Origin: Lysinibacter sp. HNR
GTDB lineage: Bacteria; Actinomycetota; Actinomycetes; Actinomycetales; Microbacteriaceae
DNA length: 64,000 nt
Assembly (NCBI RefSeq): GCF_029760935.1
Contig: NZ_CP121684.1
Span: forward strand, 62,001 to 126,000
Direction of reading: 5' to 3'
In this document: positions 27,947 through 35,944 of the stretch, one piece after another
Layout: the number at the start of each line of letters is the position of its first letter
Position numbering within the stretch: position 1 is the first letter of the stretch
The notes under the pieces: model-generated
The model's database searches: none
The model's input: only the letters and a program-made list of their open reading frames with translations
What the model was told of the DNA's origin: nothing
Made by a program: the position numbers and the translations under genes

Positions 27947-29221
27947 ATGCACAATACGGACGAATATATCAAGGGTTTTGCTGATTTCATCAGCAGTAGT
28001 CCATCGTCGTATCACACTGCGTTGCGGGTGGGTCAACTCCTGGCCGAGGCTGGCTACCTGGAACTCAGCGAGTCTGTGGAGTGGCCCACCGGTCCCGGCA
28101 AACGCTTCATTATCCGAGACGGTGCGATTCTTGCCTGGCACCAACCCGTGATGGCAGAACCTACTACGCCGTTTCGTGTCCTTGGGGCACACACCGATTC
28201 TCCCGGCTTTAAGCTCAAACCCACACCCACTATCTCCTCCCACGGGTGGCTCCAGGCGGGTGTTGAGGTTTACGGCGGTCCCCTCATTAATTCGTGGCTT
28301 GATCGTGAACTAGAGCTTGCCGGGCGTCTTGTGACGCGTGACGGCTCTGAATTTTTGGTTCGCACGGGTCCTTTTTTGCGCATCCCGCAATTGGCGATTC
28401 ACCTTGATCGTAATGTGAACGAGGGGTTTACCCTGGATAAGCAGCGTCACACCGTGCCTGTTTACGGTATTGGAGACCCCTCGCAGGCAGACCTTATGAG
28501 CTATCTTGCCTCGTGTGCGGGACTTGCTGTGGAGCAGGTTGCGGGGTACGACCTCATCACTGCCGACACCAATCCGCCCGCGCGTTTTGGGGTGGATAAC
28601 TCCCTCTTTGCTGCGGGCCGGTTAGACAACCTGGTTTCGGTGTACGCGGGGCTTCGGGCGTTGCTCACGGCTCCGGATGACGCGCCCCACATCAGCGTGC
28701 TGGCCGCTTTTGACCACGAAGAAATTGGTTCCGAAACTCGCTCTGGGGCGTGTGGCCCCGTGCTTGAGGACGTTCTCACCCGCATCTCGGACGGCCTCGG
28801 GGCATCACCCTCGCAGCGCCTGCAGGCCTTTGCCGACTCCTGGTGCCTGTCTTCGGATGTGGGTCACTCGGTTCACCCGAACTATCCCGAGCGCCATGAC
28901 CCCGTGAATCATCCCCTGACCGGGCGCGGGCCGATCCTCAAAGTTAATGCCAATCAGCGTTACGCAACGGACGCCCACGGTTCCGCCCTGTGGGATCGTG
29001 TGTGTCGGGAGGCGGGGGTGAGCTACCAGGAGTTTGTCTCGAATAATTCGGTTCCCTGCGGGTCGACGATTGGGCCGCTCACCGCAACTCGTCTGGGTAT
29101 TCGCACAATTGATGTGGGGGTTCCTCTCCTATCCATGCACTCTGCACGTGAACTGGGACACATTGACGACTTCTTTGCTCTCGCCCGGGCGATATCCACA
29201 TTCTTCACCGCGACACTGTAG
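27947..29221 (+). CDS. apeB: M18 family aminopeptidase
   Basis: A 424-residue cytosolic metalloaminopeptidase that removes N-terminal, often acidic, residues from peptides. Metal and catalytic motifs: 'LGAHTDSPGFKLKP' (about residue 80), 'AAFDHEEIGSETRSG' (about 255), 'SSDVGHSVHPNYPERHDP' (about 300) and a C-terminal 'SMHSARELGHIDDF'. Length fits the family. The ATG at 27947 is preferred over the in-frame TTG at 27935. It follows the PhnB-like remnant and precedes an M20D hydrolase, so this part of the chromosome is rich in peptide-processing genes. Confidence 0.94.
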   Translation: MHNTDEYIKGFADFISSSPSSYHTALRVGQLLAEAGYLELSESVEWPTGPGKRFIIRDGAILAWHQPVMAEPTTPFRVLGAHTDSPGFKLKPTPTISSHGWLQAGVEVYGGPLINSWLDRELELAGRLVTRDGSEFLVRTGPFLRIPQLAIHLDRNVNEGFTLDKQRHTVPVYGIGDPSQADLMSYLASCAGLAVEQVAGYDLITADTNPPARFGVDNSLFAAGRLDNLVSVYAGLRALLTAPDDAPHISVLAAFDHEEIGSETRSGACGPVLEDVLTRISDGLGASPSQRLQAFADSWCLSSDVGHSVHPNYPERHDPVNHPLTGRGPILKVNANQRYATDAHGSALWDRVCREAGVSYQEFVSNNSVPCGSTIGPLTATRLGIRTIDVGVPLLSMHSARELGHIDDFFALARAISTFFTATL

Positions 29222-29239
29222 ATAGTGTTATCACTCCCC

Positions 29240-29324
29240 TAGAATAAGGGTCACATCAACGATGGAGACACAGGTGATCACCGTGCTTGTGTGCACTAGG
29301 CGAGTGAGGAGCAAAGACCCATGA
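29240..29324 (+). promoter_or_regulatory. Promoter box and 20-codon leader ORF of the M20D gene
   Basis: TAGAAT (29240-29245) is followed by an ATG at 29262 that opens a 20-codon frame (METQVITVLVCTRRVRSKDP) whose TGA overlaps the ATG of the next gene (ATGA at 29321-29324). The gene's own GAGGAG ribosome site lies inside this frame. It may couple translation of a leader peptide to the hydrolase. Confidence 0.4.
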
Positions 29325-30574
29325 CAACTCTTTTTCCCGGTGTTGAGGTAGCAGACACCTTTATTGATGAGCACGTTGATCGCTATGTTTATCTGCATCA
29401 AAACCCGGAGCTATCGTCGCAGGAGTTTCGCACCGCAGAGTACATTGAGTCACGGCTCACCGAGCTTAAGATTGAAAATTTTCGCTGCGGTGCAACCGGT
29501 GTTGTGGGGGTAATTCGCAACGGTGAGGGTCCCACTGTTGCGTTTCGGGCGGATACCGATGGGCTCCCCATTCGCGAGGAAACCGGTTTTTCCTACGCCA
29601 GCACACAGACCGGTGAGCTTCCTGACGGCTCTACCGCGCCCGTTATGCACGGTTGTGGACACGACACACACATCACGTCTGCCCTCGCCCTCGCCCAGTA
29701 TCTTGTGACAAATCCCCACGCCTGGGCGGGAACGGTTGTTCTCATCTTTCAACCGGCAGAGGAGACCGCGGCCGGTGCAATGGCAATGATCGACGATGGG
29801 CTCTGGAACCGCGCACCCAGGCCAGCAGTGGTACTGGCTCAGCACGTTCTTCCTTTTGAAGCGGGCAAGATTGTGATTCGTGAGGGACACATGGCGAGCC
29901 TTGCCGACTCGTGGAAGGTTACAGTGAGGGGCGTTGGAGCTCACGGTTCGCAACCGGATCAATCGATCGATCCCGTAGTGCTGGCAGCCTACATGGTAAC
30001 CAGGCTCCAAACTGTTGTGTCACGGGAGGTTCCCTCGCACACGTCGGTTGTTGTCACGGTGGGCACCTTTCACGCCGGACTTAAAGAAAATATTATTCCC
30101 GCCGAGGCCGTGTTCAGCATCAACGTGCGTACTCCCGAGGAAGAAACACGAACCCGAGTGCTTGCCGCGATTCGCCGAATTATCCTGGCGGAGGCAGAGG
30201 CCTCAGGAGCACCAGAGCCCCTGATTGAGGAGATTAACCGTTTTCCCCGGTGTTACAACGATCCCGCTCAAACTCGGGTTGTAACCCAGGCCTTGCAAGA
30301 CGCTTTTGGCGGTGACAGCGTTATTAACGCCCCATTAGGGGCGGGTTCAGAGGATGCGGGTTGGCTCAGTGACGCCATTGGGGTTCCCGGAGTGTACTGG
30401 GCATTTGGTGGGTTCTCTCCCGAGAAATTTGCCGACGGAAGACCCCCCGCCGTGAACCACTCGCCCCTGTTTGGCCCCGATCCTCGCCTGGCTATCACTC
30501 ACGGAATCGCTGCCGCGTTGGCCGGTGTCCTTGCCTATGTGGGGAGCGTACCTGCAACTCACCCCTCTGCTTAG
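29321..30574 (+). CDS. M20D family amidohydrolase (N-acyl amino acid/hippurate hydrolase type)
   Basis: A 417-residue zinc-dependent hydrolase that releases amino acids from N-acylated forms. Family motifs: 'LHQNPELSSQEFRTAEYI' near the start, the metal-binding 'MHGCGHDTHITSALAL' (about residue 107), 'FQPAEETAAGAMAMI' (about 145) and 'GSEDAGWLS' near 345. The dimerisation domain covers about 190-300. The GAGGAG site lies 9 nt before the ATG. A second M20D gene (62531-63727) is in the window but is clearly different in sequence. Confidence 0.92.
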   Translation: MTTLFPGVEVADTFIDEHVDRYVYLHQNPELSSQEFRTAEYIESRLTELKIENFRCGATGVVGVIRNGEGPTVAFRADTDGLPIREETGFSYASTQTGELPDGSTAPVMHGCGHDTHITSALALAQYLVTNPHAWAGTVVLIFQPAEETAAGAMAMIDDGLWNRAPRPAVVLAQHVLPFEAGKIVIREGHMASLADSWKVTVRGVGAHGSQPDQSIDPVVLAAYMVTRLQTVVSREVPSHTSVVVTVGTFHAGLKENIIPAEAVFSINVRTPEEETRTRVLAAIRRIILAEAEASGAPEPLIEEINRFPRCYNDPAQTRVVTQALQDAFGGDSVINAPLGAGSEDAGWLSDAIGVPGVYWAFGGFSPEKFADGRPPAVNHSPLFGPDPRLAITHGIAAALAGVLAYVGSVPATHPSA

Positions 30575-30673
30575 CTGTGATATCCAGGAGAATTTTTGAA
30601 TCAGGTACTCACGTACCATATTGGCGTGGCAGGAAAGGTACTAAGGTAGGTTTTCTTGTGAGGGAGGTCCGAA

Positions 30674-30686
30674 TAATCTAGGAGGT
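30674..30686 (+). promoter_or_regulatory. -10 box TAATCT, leaderless promoter of the lipoprotein gene
   Basis: TAATCT (30674-30679) plus 7 nt, then ATG at 30687. The AGGAGG in those 7 nt touches the ATG and is too close to serve as a normal ribosome site. Confidence 0.5.
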
Positions 30687-31136
30687 ATGTCACGCAGTCA
30701 CAACTCTCTTTCTCTTCTTTTAGCTTCGGGCGCCGCCCTTTCTGCCGCCGTCCTGCTTACCGGTTGTGGCGCAATTGCAAACGAATTCGCAAATACCTAC
30801 GCCATCACATACGAGGTCACACTCTCTGGCCCTGACACTTCCGAGCTTGCCGAATACTCCTTCGAGGGTAAAGAGTCGCGCGTGGCTGATGCCGAGATCG
30901 TGCAGAGCGGTGGAAAAGGTGTTCCGAGCCTGAAAACGACAAAGGGTGTCTGGACTCACGAAACCATGATTCAGTCAACCAAAAAAGCCTCCATATCTGC
31001 TACTCCACTCCCCGGTACGATTGCGCACTGTCGTATTCTTATCGACGGGAAGAAGGAGATAGCCAGTGTGGAGGGTAAGCCGGGTGAGGCCGTAACGTGC
31101 GAAGCGGTCACGCCCGACTTTCCCAAAAAATCGTAG
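30687..31136 (+). CDS. MmpS-like lipoprotein
   Basis: A 149-residue lipoprotein precursor: basic start, hydrophobic core and lipobox LTGC at residues 24-27, so the mature protein is anchored to the outer face of the membrane. The rest looks like an MmpS-type beta-sandwich: 'TYEVTLSGPDTSELAEYSF' and the C-terminal pattern 'AHCRILIDGKKEIASVEG' ... 'VTCEA' with two Cys that could pair. MmpS proteins assist MmpL exporters, but no MmpL gene is near. The family assignment rests on pattern only and is tentative. A very strong hairpin ends the transcript. Confidence 0.7.
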   Translation: MSRSHNSLSLLLASGAALSAAVLLTGCGAIANEFANTYAITYEVTLSGPDTSELAEYSFEGKESRVADAEIVQSGGKGVPSLKTTKGVWTHETMIQSTKKASISATPLPGTIAHCRILIDGKKEIASVEGKPGEAVTCEAVTPDFPKKS

Positions 31137-31166
31137 CGGGCGACCCGTTACGGACCCTTAAATACT

Positions 31167-31222
31167 AGGTGCGCCTCTCCTCCCCGTACATCACAGTATG
31201 TACGGGGAGGAGAGGCGCACCT
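31167..31222 (+). terminator. Perfect 25-bp hairpin after the lipoprotein gene
   Basis: Arms 31167-31191 and 31198-31222 are exact reverse complements, with a 6-nt loop (CACAGT), followed by only three T. It acts most simply as a (bidirectional) terminator, though its length is unusual. Confidence 0.75.
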
Positions 31223-31585
31223 TTGATGTCCCCCAACAAGACCATTCTTCAGAGGTTTAGCTTGTTGATTTTTGTCGTGAGACCCGTGGAGACGGGGAAG
31301 CTCCCTCTTCCGTGACGTGTGTCCGGTTTTTGTGCAGAGAACGTTTGCTGGCACCCCGTTGATAACTCGCGATCATTGCGGAGTGAATACCGATTGAATT
31401 TGCGGATGCAAGATATAGCGCAAATGAGTTTCGGGTACGTGACGGTTTCATGTTTCCAACCATAGGCGTGCCGATCTGAGTTATAGCTGTTTCTGGGAGC
31501 TCTCTGGGCACCTTCTGAGTGAATGCTTGCCAATTTCTTAGGAAACTCACGGGGGTGTTCCACAGCGAGGAACGTTCTGCCGCCG
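31223..31585. other. Intergenic region, about 360 bp, no supported gene
   Basis: Two overlapping reverse-strand open frames (31249-31659 and 31257-31616) run into the flavoprotein gene in other frames. Neither has a start signal or recognisable product. The base composition is more AT-rich than that of the neighbours. Confidence 0.45.
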
Positions 31586-32113
31586 TTAGAGGTTTGTGCA
31601 CCAGGTGAGCAACCACTCGGGGTTGAAGTTGTGAGCAACCTTCGCGCTATTGTCGCCATATCGCAGGGTGGGAGAATTATGAACGTCCCCGTTAACCGGA
31701 TCCATCCAGAACGCCCCTAATTGGCCCAGGCCCTTTGCCGCAACTACCCAATCGTTGAGGGTGTCGGGTGCCTTATCCTCCAGGGGGATTGCCAGGGTGG
31801 GAATGTTGTTTTCGAGCGCGCCAATAAGTATGCTGAGTGCCGGGTTTGCTTGGCGATGGGAAGCCCAGTCCATTGTTGTTTCAAATGTGATGGGGAAGCA
31901 AACAACCGCGTCAAACTGCTGGATGAAATCGGCTGAGTGGGTTTGGTCGGTTCGGTTGAACTCGCCTTCCCGGTGAGGTATTCCCTCCACATAGGAGAGG
32001 GCGCTCGGAACCGCAAAAATTTCCACACTGATGGCGGCTTTTGTCAGCCCCGAAACGATATCTTTTGTGCGGGTCGCCAACTCGGCAGGGGTAACCACGA
32101 GTGCAATGTGCAT
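31586..32113 (-). CDS. Flavoprotein (HFCD/CoaC-like fold)
   Basis: A 175-residue protein with a Rossmann-like flavoprotein pattern: 'MHIALVVTPAELATRTKDIV' start, 'FDAVVCFPITFETTMDWASH' and 'IGALENNIPTLAIPL', comparable to the CoaC/EpiD/UbiX family in which FMN sits between these loops. Family members decarboxylate peptidyl-cysteine or pantothenoyl-cysteine or prenylate flavin; none of these can be chosen here. It is a separate small protein, distinct from the CoaBC enzyme in this window. Confidence 0.65.
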   Translation of the reverse strand: MHIALVVTPAELATRTKDIVSGLTKAAISVEIFAVPSALSYVEGIPHREGEFNRTDQTHSADFIQQFDAVVCFPITFETTMDWASHRQANPALSILIGALENNIPTLAIPLEDKAPDTLNDWVVAAKGLGQLGAFWMDPVNGDVHNSPTLRYGDNSAKVAHNFNPEWLLTWCTNL

Positions 32114-32253
32114 GTTTCCAGTATGAAGTGCGGTAGCCTCAAGAACAAATGATCGATCGCAGAAACCCGGAGAATAAAAGGTATTTTTTGGGAGGAGCTC
32201 CCCGGTGCTAACGGAAAAGTTGCCCGAGGGTTAACGGAGCTATTCCCCGGGCC

Positions 32254-32808
32254 CTAGCGAATGTGTTTCTCGTAAAAAGCACGAAGTTCGTGGCTACGCT
32301 GCAAAACAATTGCGTCCCACTCCTCATCGGTTGTGCTGCTATCTGCGTAGTCGGACGGTACTTTAAAGACCTGAATTGGTAGGTCAAAACGTCTACACAC
32401 CTCGGCATAAACCCAGGTTTCCATATCCACCAGGTCGGCACCCTTTTCGCGCAAGAGGCGGCGCTGAGCGTCGTCCTTTAAGAAAACATCTCCGGTAGCA
32501 ATCATCGCGGTATCGGGCACGATTACGTTTGCTGCTGTGGATAGCGTGGCTGAACCGAGAGAAAAATCGTGCTGCACGGCGCTGGTCACCTGGTAGACGG
32601 TGTTGATGTCTTTGTCGTTGTTGAGGAGTCCCGCGGTTCCGAGGACCACAACCGCGTTTATCGCACCGGGCTCTGCCTGTTCGAGGGTGCGGGTCAGCGT
32701 GATTGCCGCGCTAACCTTGCCGATTCCCGTGACCAGGTGCGGGATGTCACTAAATGCTCGGGCCTCCTGCGGATGCGCTATGACAAGCAGCGGTGCCCTC
32801 GCGGTCAT
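32254..32808 (-). CDS. 5'-methylthioadenosine/S-adenosylhomocysteine nucleosidase-like protein
   Basis: A 184-residue phosphorylase/nucleosidase-family protein. It has 'HLVTGIGKVSAAITLTRTLE' (purine-nucleosidase N-terminal motif), 'AVVVLGTAGLL', and 'GADLVDMETWVYAEVCRRFD', where the Met-Glu pair contacts the ribose. Cleaving SAH gives S-ribosylhomocysteine, the LuxS substrate, which matches the divergent neighbour. It is shorter than Pfs of enterobacteria (about 230 residues) and belongs to the short actinobacterial form. The start is ATG 32808 with an AAAGGA site; the frame stays open beyond this, but that part is antisense to luxS. Confidence 0.85.
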   Translation of the reverse strand: MTARAPLLVIAHPQEARAFSDIPHLVTGIGKVSAAITLTRTLEQAEPGAINAVVVLGTAGLLNNDKDINTVYQVTSAVQHDFSLGSATLSTAANVIVPDTAMIATGDVFLKDDAQRRLLREKGADLVDMETWVYAEVCRRFDLPIQVFKVPSDYADSSTTDEEWDAIVLQRSHELRAFYEKHIR

Positions 32809-32983
32809 GATCGGTCCTTTCTGAAGGTGCGACTCTGGCCGCGTATAACTTTCTACGTTTCCAATCGTAGTCTTTGTGTCGGGCGTGTTGTCATGAATCT
32901 TCATAATGTGGAGGAGCTGTGCACGGGGGCATACTGTTGAGGTTAAGCAACGTGAGGAAGAATCATACGGTAGAGGAGAACCA

Positions 32984-33475
32984 ATGGGTGATGTAGAACT
33001 GGCCAAGGTTGAAAGTTTCTCTCTTGACCACACAAAGGTGCTGGCACCGTACGTGCGTAAGATCGCGGTGGAGAAGGGTCCCCGGGGTGATGCGATTACA
33101 AACTTTGATGTGCGTCTGGTGCAGCCCAACGAGGCAGAGATCCCCACCGCTGGACTACACACGCTCGAACACACGCTTGCCGGCCTGCTCAGAACCCGCC
33201 TGAGCGGTGTCATCGACCTTTCCCCGTTTGGCTGCCGTACCGGTTTCCACCTGATCGTCTGGGGTGAGCCGACATCGGTAGAGGTGGCCACCGCAATCAA
33301 ACAGGCCCTCAGCGATTTTGTCGGAAAAATCACCTGGGAAGATGTTCCCGGTACGGATGCTGTGAGCTGTGGTAACTATCGTGACCACGACCTGCCCGAG
33401 GGTCAGGAGTGGGCTAGACGGGTGCTTGATCAGGGCATCAGTATCGATCCGTTTGATCGATCGGTACTCGTGTAG
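32984..33475 (+). CDS. luxS: S-ribosylhomocysteine lyase LuxS
   Basis: A 163-residue LuxS that cleaves S-ribosylhomocysteine to homocysteine and DPD, the precursor of autoinducer-2. The iron/zinc site HTLEH (about residue 53) and Cys in '[11 protein letters not shown]' (about 127) are present, along with '[11 protein letters not shown]', where family members usually have SPMGCRTGFY. The ATG at 32984 follows an AGAGGAG site; an ATG at 32906 would add unrelated residues. It is divergent from the nucleosidase gene, so both steps of SAH recycling share one promoter region (32809-32983). Confidence 0.97.
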   Translation: MGDVELAKVESFSLDHTKVLAPYVRKIAVEKGPRGDAITNFDVRLVQPNEAEIPTAGLHTLEHTLAGLLRTRLSGVIDLSPFGCRTGFHLIVWGEPTSVEVATAIKQALSDFVGKITWEDVPGTDAVSCGNYRDHDLPEGQEWARRVLDQGISIDPFDRSVLV

Positions 33476-33765
33476 GGGCGGTTCGGCAATGACGCGATGC
33501 CCATAGCCCTTCTCGTTTTGCGTGGTCAGCGTCGCATTGGGATGCGTGGGTTGGCCTGAGGCCCAAATTGGTTCTGTTTAAGAGACTTTTTGCGCTTCGA
33601 AACGGTGTAAACCACTGCACTGGCTGTTCAGAATACGTTGCTGGTCTATCAATAAAACTGAGGTGTAAGGCGGCCAGCGCAGGAAAGCCTCACGCCCGAA
33701 AGATGGGGCCGGGCATCCAATCGATTGAGGATGCCCGGTGGGTGCGGATTCGCACAGAGGCCAAG
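33476..33765. other. Intergenic region between luxS and the lysin cassettes
   Basis: No gene is supported. A perfect hairpin, CCGGGCATCC (33709-33718) with GGATGCCCGG (33729-33738) and a 10-nt loop, lies near the right end, where transcripts from either side would meet. It has no T-run. Confidence 0.55.
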
Positions 33766-34137
33766 GGTAGTGTCCCGACCGTGCGGGTTGGGACACTACT
33801 CTTGTCTCAGCATCAGAAGTGATACAAAGCATCAAAATGATGATTTGATTCTGTGCTGGAGGTGCCCTTACTTACGTTCCGCGATCTTTCGGGCGGTAAT
33901 AGCGGTGAGGGTGTTCCAGACAAGACGATCAGGCAGGTCAACGTAAGGGCCGACGATGCCGGTTGCTTGGAGGGATTCAACCTCGGTCATTGATGTGAGT
34001 GGTGTGAGTTCTCCGTTGTCTCCAACGAAGCCGATTGTTCCATCAGGGGTGCGAATTAGTGCGGGCAATGTGAATCCTTTCTCAGGTTCTGGTGTTGTAG
34101 GTGGTTCGGTGGGTGCGTTCTTGGGACGTAAATACCC
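33766..34137. repeat. 372-bp direct repeat, copy 1 (3' half of lysin gene and its terminator)
   Basis: Identical by eye, base for base, to 34696-35067 (offset 930). It covers the 3' hairpin and the last ~90 codons of the lysin gene and stops exactly where the CHAP domain begins. Confidence 0.95.
33767..33799 (-). terminator. Hairpin behind lysin gene 1
   Basis: A 14-bp stem (GTAGTGTCCCGACC with GGTTGGGACACTAC, one G-T pair) and a 5-nt loop, about 70 bp behind the stop codon. An identical copy sits at 34697-34729 behind lysin gene 2. Confidence 0.6.
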
Positions 34138-34527
34138 ACGCAACCCGTTCTTTGTCAGTGAAGCAATTTTGGTTGCTCCGGGGTTTTGGGTCACAACTCT
34201 AAGATGCTTCCCCTGGTCTTCAATCACGACCGCAACGTGGGAACCTGGCCAGGTGGGATGAGCCCAAAAAGCGACGTCCCCCCTCTGACCTGTTCCGGGT
34301 CCAATTTTCGTGAAGAAGTTTGCCAAGTTGGCAAACCGTGGAAAGTTTAGCCAAACATTTTCGGTGCGTCCTTCGGGCGGACCTGCTTGACCCTGCGAAG
34401 AGCTAATACCATAAACATCAACGATATAACTGAGCCATATGTCGTGACACTGGGGCCCGAAGGCATTGTCAATATCTATGTATTTTCCGTTGACCTTAGT
34501 CACCCAGGCATCAAATGAAATTGCCAA
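33868..34527 (-). CDS. CHAP-domain endolysin-like peptidoglycan hydrolase 1
   Basis: A 219-residue protein with no signal peptide. Residues 1-130 are a CHAP amidase/endopeptidase domain: catalytic Cys in 'FGPQCHDIW' and His in 'WPGSHVAVVIED'. A Pro/Thr/Glu linker ('NAPTEPPTTPEPEKG') leads to a ~65-residue C-terminal module ('LPALIRTPDGTIGFVGDNGE' to 'TARKIAERK') like those at the end of actinophage endolysins. TTG start at 34527 with an AAAGGAG site 6 nt away. The C-terminal third is DNA-identical to lysin 2, but the CHAP part is very different. No holin or other phage gene is near, so it may be a domesticated lysis gene or a bacteriocin-like enzyme. Confidence 0.85.
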   Translation of the reverse strand: MAISFDAWVTKVNGKYIDIDNAFGPQCHDIWLSYIVDVYGISSSQGQAGPPEGRTENVWLNFPRFANLANFFTKIGPGTGQRGDVAFWAHPTWPGSHVAVVIEDQGKHLRVVTQNPGATKIASLTKNGLRGYLRPKNAPTEPPTTPEPEKGFTLPALIRTPDGTIGFVGDNGELTPLTSMTEVESLQATGIVGPYVDLPDRLVWNTLTAITARKIAERK

Positions 34528-34533
34528 ACTACA

Positions 34534-34640
34534 CTCCTTTCAAATAAAAAAAGCCCACTCGTGGAGTGGGCTTTGCATACAGTGGACACTCCTCGTTATC
34601 TGCCGACGAGGATCGCGCTTGTTCAGTTGTGGTCTGTGGG
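34534..34640. repeat. 107-bp direct repeat, copy 1 (leader of lysin 1)
   Basis: Identical to 35490-35596 (offset 956). It contains the ribosome site, an intrinsic terminator and a second hairpin, in the order expected for a transcribed leader on the reverse strand. Confidence 0.93.
34546..34573 (-). terminator. Terminator directly in front of the lysin 1 ribosome site
   Basis: A 10-bp stem (AAGCCCACTC/GAGTGGGCTT) with a 3-nt loop, followed on the reverse strand by seven T. The AAAGGAG ribosome site begins only a few nt after the T-run, so this is either the end of an upstream transcript or an attenuator in the gene's own leader. Confidence 0.85.
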
Positions 34641-34695
34641 TGCTGTATCCGAGCCCGGTACAGCCGCGGAGGGCGGGGTTTTGGTGCTGTGGAAA

Positions 34696-35067
34696 GGTAG
34701 TGTCCCGACCGTGCGGGTTGGGACACTACTCTTGTCTCAGCATCAGAAGTGATACAAAGCATCAAAATGATGATTTGATTCTGTGCTGGAGGTGCCCTTA
34801 CTTACGTTCCGCGATCTTTCGGGCGGTAATAGCGGTGAGGGTGTTCCAGACAAGACGATCAGGCAGGTCAACGTAAGGGCCGACGATGCCGGTTGCTTGG
34901 AGGGATTCAACCTCGGTCATTGATGTGAGTGGTGTGAGTTCTCCGTTGTCTCCAACGAAGCCGATTGTTCCATCAGGGGTGCGAATTAGTGCGGGCAATG
35001 TGAATCCTTTCTCAGGTTCTGGTGTTGTAGGTGGTTCGGTGGGTGCGTTCTTGGGACGTAAATACCC
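34696..35067. repeat. 372-bp direct repeat, copy 2
   Basis: Same sequence as 33766-34137; covers the 3' hairpin and the C-terminal third of lysin gene 2. Confidence 0.95.
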
Positions 35068-35484
35068 GAGAAGCCCCGATTTACGAGCGTTTGATAGGTT
35101 GGTAGGATCACGAAGGCCCGGTGCATTCTGCTGGAGTACATAGAGGTAATCACCGCGGTTTTCCAGCACAATTGCAACGTGTGAGCTAGTGTGTGGACTT
35201 GTTCCGTACTCCCAAAATACGACGTCACCTCTCTGAGGTGTTGCGTTTGCAGGAAGTTTTACGAACCATTGAGTAAGCCCAGCGGCCTCAGCATTGTGCC
35301 AAACGTTGCAGGCGTATCCTCCGTGGGGTAACGAAGCTCCCGCTCTTGTGTTAGTCCTGCTGTAGGGAACGCCTACCACGTCCATTGCGTAACGAGACCA
35401 TGAGTCCCAGCATTGTGCCCCGTAAGACCCATCAACGTCGCAGAATTTCCCATTCCATCGAGCAATAAATTGATCAAGATTCAT
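34798..35484 (-). CDS. CHAP-domain endolysin-like peptidoglycan hydrolase 2
   Basis: A 228-residue protein, same plan as lysin 1: CHAP domain at residues 1-140 with catalytic Cys in 'YGAQCWDSW' and His in 'TSSHVAIVLE', then the shared linker and C-terminal module. ATG 35484 follows AAAGGAGGAAGT; the frame continues 10 codons further, but that part is leader. The CHAP part shares only family motifs with lysin 1, so the pair looks like a fixed 3' cassette joined to two different catalytic heads. No signal peptide: release would need a holin-like partner, lysis, or a non-classical route. Confidence 0.85.
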   Translation of the reverse strand: MNLDQFIARWNGKFCDVDGSYGAQCWDSWSRYAMDVVGVPYSRTNTRAGASLPHGGYACNVWHNAEAAGLTQWFVKLPANATPQRGDVVFWEYGTSPHTSSHVAIVLENRGDYLYVLQQNAPGLRDPTNLSNARKSGLLGYLRPKNAPTEPPTTPEPEKGFTLPALIRTPDGTIGFVGDNGELTPLTSMTEVESLQATGIVGPYVDLPDRLVWNTLTAITARKIAERK

Positions 35485-35489
35485 ACTTC

Positions 35490-35596
35490 CTCCTTTCAAA
35501 TAAAAAAAGCCCACTCGTGGAGTGGGCTTTGCATACAGTGGACACTCCTCGTTATCTGCCGACGAGGATCGCGCTTGTTCAGTTGTGGTCTGTGGG
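35490..35596. repeat. 107-bp direct repeat, copy 2 (leader of lysin 2)
   Basis: Same sequence as 34534-34640. Upstream of it the two loci have no similarity. Confidence 0.93.
35502..35529 (-). terminator. Terminator directly in front of the lysin 2 ribosome site
   Basis: Exact copy of the 34546-34573 hairpin with its T-run, placed the same way in front of lysin 2. Confidence 0.85.
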
Positions 35597-35808
35597 AATG
35601 TTCAAAATGAGTCAGAGTAGTGTGTTTCTCAAGGTGGCCTTGACTCCGAGTTCGCGGCTTGCTGCGGTTTTGACCCACAGGCCGTGTTTCTCAGGCAGTA
35701 GACAGTTTTTGCGGCTCGGTTCGCAGGACGACCGATGGGTCTGATAATGACACTGTGTGGGTGGATGAGGGGAGGTTGGCGCTCCTGGATGCCCCGATTT
35801 TGGGCAAT

Positions 35809-35848
35809 AAAAAAGTTCCTACCTGGTTTTTGAGACAGGAATAGGAAC
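35809..35848 (-). terminator. Intrinsic terminator, reverse strand
   Basis: GTTCCTA-CCTG pairs with CAGG-AATAGGAAC (2-nt bulge), followed by six T on the reverse strand. Confidence 0.7.
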
Positions 35849-35944
35849 GCATTTACTAGTCTAGCATACTTTTTGTAGTTGTGGACGCCGTCGTCGGTAG
35901 CCCGGCTATCCTGCGGCAGAGCATCACGCCATACCGTTGTGTGT

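Noticed and set aside
31249-31659. Two overlapping reverse frames upstream of the lipoprotein hairpin
   Set aside because: No ribosome site, no recognisable pattern, and both overlap the flavoprotein gene in other frames.
32809-33333. Upstream extension of the nucleosidase frame to 359 codons
   Set aside because: The extension is antisense to luxS. ATG 32808 has a good ribosome site and begins with normal family sequence.
33766-35596. Lysin genes as part of a prophage
   Set aside because: No holin, capsid, tail, terminase or integrase gene lies on either side; luxS and a surface protein gene flank the pair.
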